From positions 2,170,001 to 2,234,000 of the forward strand of contig NC_089188.1 in NCBI RefSeq assembly GCF_947507565.1: a DNA stretch of 64,000 nt. The letters are read 5' to 3'. The stretch is from Oscarella lobularis (lineage: Eukaryota > Porifera > Homoscleromorpha > Homosclerophorida > Oscarellidae). Made by a program: the position numbers and the translations under genes. This document shows positions 57,967-64,000 of the stretch, one piece after another (positions within the stretch are counted from its first letter, which is position 1; the number at the start of each line of letters is the position of its first letter). The notes under the pieces were generated by a model. It made no database searches, had not been told where the DNA came from, and worked only from the letters and a program-made list of their open reading frames with translations.

Positions 57967-58535
57967 TAGCAACGTAGTATCTCTAATGTCAATCAATTGC
58001 CCGTTTTTCTTTTTTAGTAGAAGACTAACAGTTTTTCTGTGATTATTGAATTTGTAGTCTGATCCTATGAAGAGCCACGGTAGCAAGGCTTGGGCTTTGG
58101 GGCTGAGGCTTAGTTCAACGAGATTCGCCGAGGCGTCGTTCAACGAAATCGTTGCCAAAGCGATCGGTGACGTCAGAGATCGAAGCAATGACGTAGAACC
58201 AACAGAAAACCTAATACGGGAATCGCATTCGGGGATTCAAATCTGAGCAAGTTCGCGAACCCATTCGAACTGACGAGAAGAGCGAGCGTCGGCGGAGCCG
58301 AGTGCAGTCTTGCAGTTCCCTCCATTTCTCTCACTTCGCACGGACGAAGTCGTCTCGAATAGGCTTTGCATTGGCCGATGACGGGAAGGCTGATTCGTTC
58401 GCTCGGTCGCCAGTAGCCGCGAAAGTCGACGCCCCGATCGTTCGACCCTCCCGTGTGTTCGACGACGAATCGATAGCGCGACAGCAGCTCAACGACGGCT
58501 AATTCGAAACGACGACCTTTCTGCACGGCGGACAT
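57940..58535 (-). CDS. RRG7-like protein with restriction-endonuclease fold
   Basis: Two exons (58261-58535 and 57940-58210) around a 50-bp intron give about 180 residues. RRG7 (DUF2034) proteins are mitochondrial and needed for respiratory growth in yeast; their fold is that of Mrr-type PD-(D/E)xK nucleases. Visible are RRFELAVVELLSRYRFVVEH, TGGSNDRGVDFRGYW with the candidate active-site Asp, and LPVIGQCKAYSRRL with the QxK that completes the motif. Then ALLVSSNGFSVG and SPIALATISL. The start chosen is the ATG at 58535; the frame is open further up, so a targeting leader may be missed. The last exon runs into the convergent TFIP11 coding region; its final 27 bp overlap TFIP11 codons on the other strand. 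Confidence 0.7.
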
Positions 58536-58594
58536 GTGGCTCCGGACACCCCGTATGTAAGTTGCACGAGACAATTCATTTTATTTCCACATAG

Positions 58595-61390
58595 TTACAC
58601 TTCCAAGGGGTGCACGGGTACATAGTGTCCTTTTTCGACTACTTCCTTAGCTATGTCCTTCAGAACGTCGTTCTTCTGTTGTTCTTGTGCAGACTTGGCA
58701 TTTTTCAAATTAGTCAAGACCCTTTCACTCGCCTATAAAACAAAACACCCCAAATCGACTCCAATCTATACAACCTTGCGCGCATACTTCATCGCAGAAA
58801 ATAGTGCACAGTTTTGTCTCGTGCTCAGCAGATGGCAAATTCAATTTTAATGAGCGCGTGGCTCGAGAGAGAACGCTGACCATGGCATAGATATCGATAG
58901 CCGCATCAGCAATTTGAGTCAAAAGTATTTGTTGATCTAGACCCCTCGATTACGTAGACATAGGCGAGTGACTTTCTTCTACTCACGTATAATGTCTTTC
59001 TTGTATTTGACCACTAGATCTTGCGCGGTGATTCCAAATTTTGAGATGGCTGCGGTCGCTTGATCTGACGGCTTTTTCAAGTCAGGATGAGTGAATTGAG
59101 TCAGCGACGAAGTGGTTGCCAAACCGAAAGCACTAAAAAATAAAGTAAGAAATGAGCGAGAAATGAGCGCATAGTAGACGCACTTCTTTGCCCTTTTGGT
59201 TCCCTCTGCGAATACTAAACTGGGATTGGAGAAGGGATTTTGGATTGCTTTGGCTAATCCCCTCAATTGTTTTCCTGCGTGCTAATGCATTTATTAGTCA
59301 GTTAGATTGGAAATGACTAATGTTTCTATTACCATAAATCCGGTGAGTGCGATGAAGAGCCTGAGAATATCATTCGTTCCTTCGAATATGCGAAATATTC
59401 TCAAGTCTCTCAATACGCGTTCCAAGCCAGCGTCCTAAAAATACTATCTATTATAGAGAAATCAGGATAGTAGAAATACCGTCATAAATCCCATTCCCCC
59501 GTGTATCTAAATTGTATAGAAAATATTATGACTCTCTAAAAATTCAATAATGTTACCTGGATGCATTCATCTGCTACATTCCAAGCAGCTTCCTATAGAA
59601 CAATTGAAATAGATACGGATTGTATATGATTAGTCTCACCGAGCCGTATATTTTGCTAATAGCAGCTTCAAGCTGAAATTCCTCCGCCCCTTTGTCCATA
59701 TTCGCACTTATCATGTATGCTATCGACTACGTGTAGGATTCCCATAAAGTAAACTAATACACAACTTAGACTAAGAGGTACTTCAGTGACGTAAGCTTGA
59801 AGAGCCATTTTGGCAATTTTAGACTGTATGCTGCCGTAAGAGTCGAGAGTGCTTCCAAATTGTACTCGCTGAGACACGTGATCGCTCTAAATTGTTCTAT
59901 TAGTAATGGTTCTTGCGACGTGACGGCACGCGTACGGCTCGTTGAATGAGAGCTTTCATTGTGCCAGTCATCGCAGCAGCCATTCCAAATCGACCATTAT
60001 TCAAAATATTCATGGCGATTTTAAACCCGTCCCCAGGCTCTACATAGTCGCTAAAGTTTTCCAGATAACAGAACTTGAACGTAGGGTTTGTACCGAGTAG
60101 AACATTTTCAACGGGGATTTTGACATTGTCAAAATAAACGGCAGCAGTAGTAGAGGCCTTGATACCCATCTTTTTCTCAGGTGGCCCACTAGCATACCCT
60201 CTCTTTCGAATACTTTTCCGCTCACTCATTTTATCGTTTACTTGGAGACGCCTTCAAAATTTCGTTCCACTATAAAAGCCGTTATTTTGTTCTCCTGATT
60301 TTCTCCCAAGGGCGTCTGGGCAAAGACGGTGAAAACGTCAGCAATCACTCCATTGCTGATCCTAGAGACACAATAGTAATAAATAATAATAGTAACTAAC
60401 GTATGTGCAATACCAAAGTTTAGATCCATTCAATATATAGTGTTTTTTGTCAGGACTCAGCTCCGCCTTACAACGAATGGACTGAGAGAAAATCTCAAAT
60501 CGACAAACAGGTGAAAACTGTATATTTTTACTTGGGCATCTGAGCCACTTGTTGGTTCAGTGAGACAATAGGCTGCAATAAGCTCACCTGATGCCAACTG
60601 CAGCACATAATACATAGTATCTACTGAAGTAGCACTCTAAAGTCTAAGTACAGACCCTAGGCAAATATTTCTTCTTCTGCTCTTCATTTCCATAGAGTAG
60701 AATTCCTTTAAACCCAATTGACTATAGAAAAATTCAACTATCGCAATCAATTTTTTTATTTTGTTGCACTTGATGAGCTCCCATGACAATGCTCAGTCCG
60801 AGGTCATATCCTCCTGAAATCTCTCCAAGACGAGCGTACTGAGAATTGGTTAGTCCCAGACCCCCCAAATCCGAAGGAATCTTAATTAAATTCTTATTGC
60901 TAAGACTTGAATTAAATTAACAAGGGGTTTTAATTACCTGCATTCCAAACCCGCCCATTTTCTTTACAGCGTCCATTACTTCATCTGAAACTTTCTCGTT
61001 TTGGTCATTTTTGGCTGCGTCATTCACTTCCTACAGTATGAAAATCCCGTCTCAAACTTCTTTTTGACGTAGACGCTCTTACCTCATAGAATTTGGTGAG
61101 TGGATCAACAAGAAGACCAAGTGTCTCTTTACCTTCCTCACTCAAAGCTGAAAAGATAACAGGTATACATAGTGTCCCATGCTACATCTATGCAATACCT
61201 TCAGGGAAAGGAAAAACTTCGTCTAAAACGAGTTTTCCCGTGAACAAATTCAGAGCAAACGATGACGGTGTAGGGTCTTTGTCTTTAGAAGAAGAAGACG
61301 CTGCAGCCGCGAGCTGTCTCCTTCGAATCAGCCTCGCACCTGTTGTCAAGCCAACGCTAGGGATTGGTAAAGAAAGGTGAAGGGTCAGTG
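58595..61390 (-). CDS. ACADVL: Very-long-chain acyl-CoA dehydrogenase (ACADVL/ACAD9 type)
   Basis: Mitochondrial FAD enzyme for the first step of long-chain beta-oxidation. The N-terminal exon carries a transit-like Arg/Ala/Ser region, then [20 protein letters not shown], the ACADVL/ACAD9 entry block. Following exons give EPTSGSDAQ (FAD/substrate motif), [73 protein letters not shown] and late blocks DLQDIYAM-like [18 protein letters not shown]. The end, [16 protein letters not shown], stops at 58595. [12 protein letters not shown] favours ACADVL over ACAD9. About 15 exons and some 620 residues. The start ATG was not found with certainty: the frame with the transit region begins after an acceptor near 61363, so a small first exon lies upstream. 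Confidence 0.85.
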
Positions 61391-61712
61391 ACGTAAACAC
61401 TGGATTTTCAGAAGAGAGGGTTTAGGGAACGGTGCGACAGAGGTACGGTTGTGAAAACGAGGATATGGTGTGTCGGAGGAAAGGAACAGAAAGGAAATAG
61501 GGATGATGGTCGTCAGAGAATCAAGGTACAGGTGATTGAAAAGTCTCATTTCTTTATCATTTTGCCTCCTTGTCGTCTTCGCTTACCGAAAAGTTCTCAA
61601 CAAGCTCATTCGTTTGATTGCGTACACTGTAGAGTAAGGACGCAGGGGAAGTACGGGCCTCTGAAGACAAATCACATGGTTTAGCCCCTCCTCGCTTGAG
61701 CATCGAGCCACA

Positions 61713-63715
61713 ATGAATCAGGACCGCTCGCCTGAAGCCAGAAAGGTTCGAAGAAAGTACTCATTATCGTCGACGCTATCTCGTCGTTCTGCGCAGCAGT
61801 CTGAGGACGATCAAGAGCTTCTGTTTCAGCAAAGGCGAGAGAGCGAATACTCAGACTATTCCCACGTCGAGGTAAGCCATAAAACGCCTCCGTATCCGCG
61901 TCCGCGTCCCCTGACGTCAACGTGGACCAGATATCAGGAGGCGGAGAAGATTCGGGTAACGTTTTATCGACGAGCACGGCTCTGAATCAGTGCGAGAAGA
62001 AAGTTCTCAATCCGTATCTGGGCCTCCTAAAAATTGTAAGTTTGAATTTTAAATGTTGTCACGTGATCTGATTTTTTTTCAGCTCGGATGGCGTCCCGTC
62101 GTTCAAAATGTCACCATCTTTCGACGCACTTTCAACCAAATCTATTTGCTCTTCATTTTCAGTCTTCTCATAGCAAGTTACGTTCTCAAGATTTTTGTCT
62201 GCGATTCATCTATTGCGACTGGGCCAACGATTAGTACTCCGCATGTAAATAGGACTGGGCTGCCTACGAGAGTGCCTGCTCACTCAATAGTGCCAGCTGC
62301 AACGGTGAGAAAGTGATCAATTGCATGTACTGCTTAATTAAGAGGGATGTACTGTATTGATTAGCGGACTTGGCACTGTCGTCATTTATTCACGACGTAC
62401 CTTATTCCCGAGTCGATTCACGGTCTTGCCTACGTCTACTTGTTTTATCATTTTCGGATCAAGGAAACTGAGCAGCTCTCGTCCCTTGTGCAGACGGTAA
62501 TGTTCTTTGTATGGTGGAAAACCCTTCTGCAATGGGCTCTTCTCCCCTAGGTTTTTCTTCAATCGTGCAATATTCAATCTACTCGAAAATCACAGCGGAA
62601 ACTTATTACGATTCTCAGGCAATTCTAACTCAAATGTTTTCTTGTTTTTTTTGGTTGACGTCGTAGTTCGTTCTCTAGGATGTTTCTAGTTTTGGGATGC
62701 GTCTGGGTTGGGATGACGGTTTTGTCAATTTGTCTTCAAGTTGCTAACCAATATGTGAACAAGAGCGAAAGAGGCAATGTGAACTATAACGATTGGCAGA
62801 TCACTGTCGTCGTCTGCGGTCATTTCATTGTCAATCTCGTCTACATGGCCATTGCTTTGAACTACTGCACCCAATGCCAACTACTTATACATTACGTCCA
62901 ATACATTCTCCTGTGCATACAGGAAAGAAGTCTAGAATTGAAAAGAGTCATGCAGGTGAGTGCGTTGATACAAGAGGGCTCTTCAAGTAAGAACTTCTCT
63001 ATTTTAGGATGTATTCAAATTGAAACGATTTGTGAGTCGTCTAAATGGGCAAATGGCTACGGCTACGTCCTTATGTCTATTTTCTCAAGCGAACTGGTTT
63101 CTTTTTGGTATAGTTGACTCGATTTTGATTCGTGCTTGTCCCTACGTCATATCTGCAGGCTTTGTCAACTTTTTGAAGAGATTTTACAACGACCGGACTT
63201 CTTCAAGCGCAATATCTTGGACTCACGCCGCTCTTTTTCCGCTTCTCTGGCTCTTTGCTTTGGCTCCCGTTCTCATTCAGGTAAAGATTTGATTTTTAGT
63301 AAGAAAACGTCATCTTTTTTTGGCAGGCTTCAAGACTGACAACTATTTGTTCAAAGCTTCGATTTTCTGGCTTAACTGTTCGTCTGTTTGGATATCAAAA
63401 TTGCTCTCCAATCGACTTGGATTCGTTTTCGAGTTTTCTTTTGACTGCCAAAATGGAGGTGAGTGTCTCTCTAGCCACAGTGGAACCTCTTTCCAAACAT
63501 GAATGCTCTAAAAATCAGTTGTGTCCCACTAGTAGAGAGATTCCACTGTACATACTAGTAGTGGTGCATATGTCATTGATTGTGTGTATTAGGCAAAATT
63601 GTTTGCTTTTCCCATTAGTCGCAAGGTAGTGATTGGTCTAATATCTGGTGCCGGTATCATCTTTTTATTGCTCGTGCAACTGGATCCGTCTGTGCAATTG
63701 TCGATACGTATCTAG
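61713..63715 (+). CDS. Seven-pass membrane protein resembling gustatory-receptor-like (GRL) proteins
   Basis: Starts MNQDRSPEARKVRRKYSL at 61713 with a long polar, probably cytosolic N-terminus (RRESEYSDYSHVE). At least six exons. Hydrophobic segments: YLLFIFSLLIASYVLKIFV, a segment around IHGLAYVYLFYHF, FLVLGCVWVGMTVLSICL, VVVCGHFIVNLVYMAIAL, ANWFLFGIVDSILIRACPYV, ALFPLLWLFALAPVLI and VVIGLISGAGIIFLLLVQ. The layout (cytosolic N-terminus, seven segments, conserved end) and the last lines AKLFAFPISRKVVIGL and FLLLVQLDPS recall animal GRLs, whose hallmark is TY-hhhhh-QF in TM7. The match is by pattern only. Ends LSIRI at 63713-63715. Exon borders around 62300-62680 are not firm. The next gene starts alike. 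Confidence 0.6.
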
Positions 63716-63825
63716 GTACAGTAGTCGCTATTTTCGAAATACGATACGCATTCTACGCAACGTGCGCACCATTAGACGCAGCTGTCTGCTCGTCCACTCA
63801 GCACAAAAGTGAAAGAACGTGAAGG

Positions 63826-64000
63826 ATGTCCGATCTAAGCGGCAGTTTGCCTTCTCTGATGTCATCGACCGACGAGTTATCGGTAATCGTTTCGAAAATG
63901 CGCTATACGTCAATCGAATTCCTCTTTTTCCCAGCTTTTATCGTCGCGGAGCCGCGGCAAAGAGAGCGCGATCAGTTCGGAATACGACTACGTAGACGTG
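63826..64000 (+). CDS. Start of a second receptor-like gene (cut by window end)
   Basis: Exon 1 (63826-63882) reads MSDLSGSLPSLMSSTDELS; after a 52-bp intron, exon 2 (from 63935) continues LSSRSRGKESAISSEYDYVD to the window edge. The KESAISSEYDYVDV string parallels RESEYSDYSHVE in the gene just upstream, and the intron sits at a similar depth, so this is probably a tandem paralogue. Only about 40 residues are available. Confidence 0.5.
   Translation, partial: MSDLSGSLPSLMSSTDELSVIVSKMRYTSIEFLFFPAFIVAEPRQRERDQFGIRLRRR

Overview
The window is nuclear DNA of a small-genome animal, most likely a sponge; a homoscleromorph such as Oscarella fits best, but this is inference. The evidence is metazoan families (FNDC3, a TRAF with a MATH domain, PELP1, TFIP11, HTATSF1, SELENOT), GT-AG introns of mostly 45-60 bp, gene spacing often below 100 bp, and head-to-head genes whose start codons lie only 37-80 bp apart. 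Gene models were spliced by eye from reading frame, splice sites and remembered family sequences; no search was run.

Layout. 1-1.2 kb: NDUFB3 (+) facing GPATCH4 (-). 1.2-5.7 kb: repeat-rich, with a LINE fragment, the 3' end of a broken gene of an unknown family, a dispersed repeat, a palindromic minisatellite, an AATCTAC satellite and a 105-130 bp tandem repeat. 5.8-9.2 kb: a one-domain CAP-Gly protein and a long RGG/Gln-rich BTB (KCTD-like) protein, both minus. 9.4-10.8 kb: a DyP-type peroxidase with a mitochondrial-type leader. 11.0-19.2 kb: a giant secreted repeat protein. 19.4-22.7 kb: HTATSF1 and a PAF-acetylhydrolase. 22.8-24.7 kb: unknown gene A. 24.8-29.6 kb: FNDC3 (-) and selenoprotein T (+, with in-frame UGA and a candidate SECIS).

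30.0-32.5 kb: the N-terminal part of a USP9X homologue running into a coiled coil and ending without a protease domain. 33.1-34.1 kb: a broken duplicate of the SELENOT and USP9X-like tails. 34.3-36.2 kb: a 48-bp satellite. 37.6-42.2 kb: a broken ATG3 tail, then gene B, a paralogue of A with amplified exon cassettes and a C-terminal domain also seen at 2.6-3.1 kb. 42.5-45.2 kb: ATG3 and EXOSC4 head to head. 45.7-58.6 kb: TRAF, PELP1, CDP-DAG synthase, an unknown possibly lipidated protein, TFIP11 and an RRG7-like nuclease-fold protein. 58.6-61.4 kb: an ACADVL-like dehydrogenase. 61.7-64 kb: two tandem multi-pass membrane genes resembling gustatory-receptor-like proteins; the second is cut by the window end.

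Most conserved genes are housekeeping: respiration (NDUFB3), fatty-acid oxidation (ACADVL), phospholipids (CDS), autophagy (ATG3), RNA processing (EXOSC4, TFIP11, HTATSF1) and ribosome assembly (PELP1). The novelty lies in the A/B family, the truncated USP9X-like gene, the duplicated blocks between 28 and 42 kb, the protein at 52.5 kb and the receptor-like pair.
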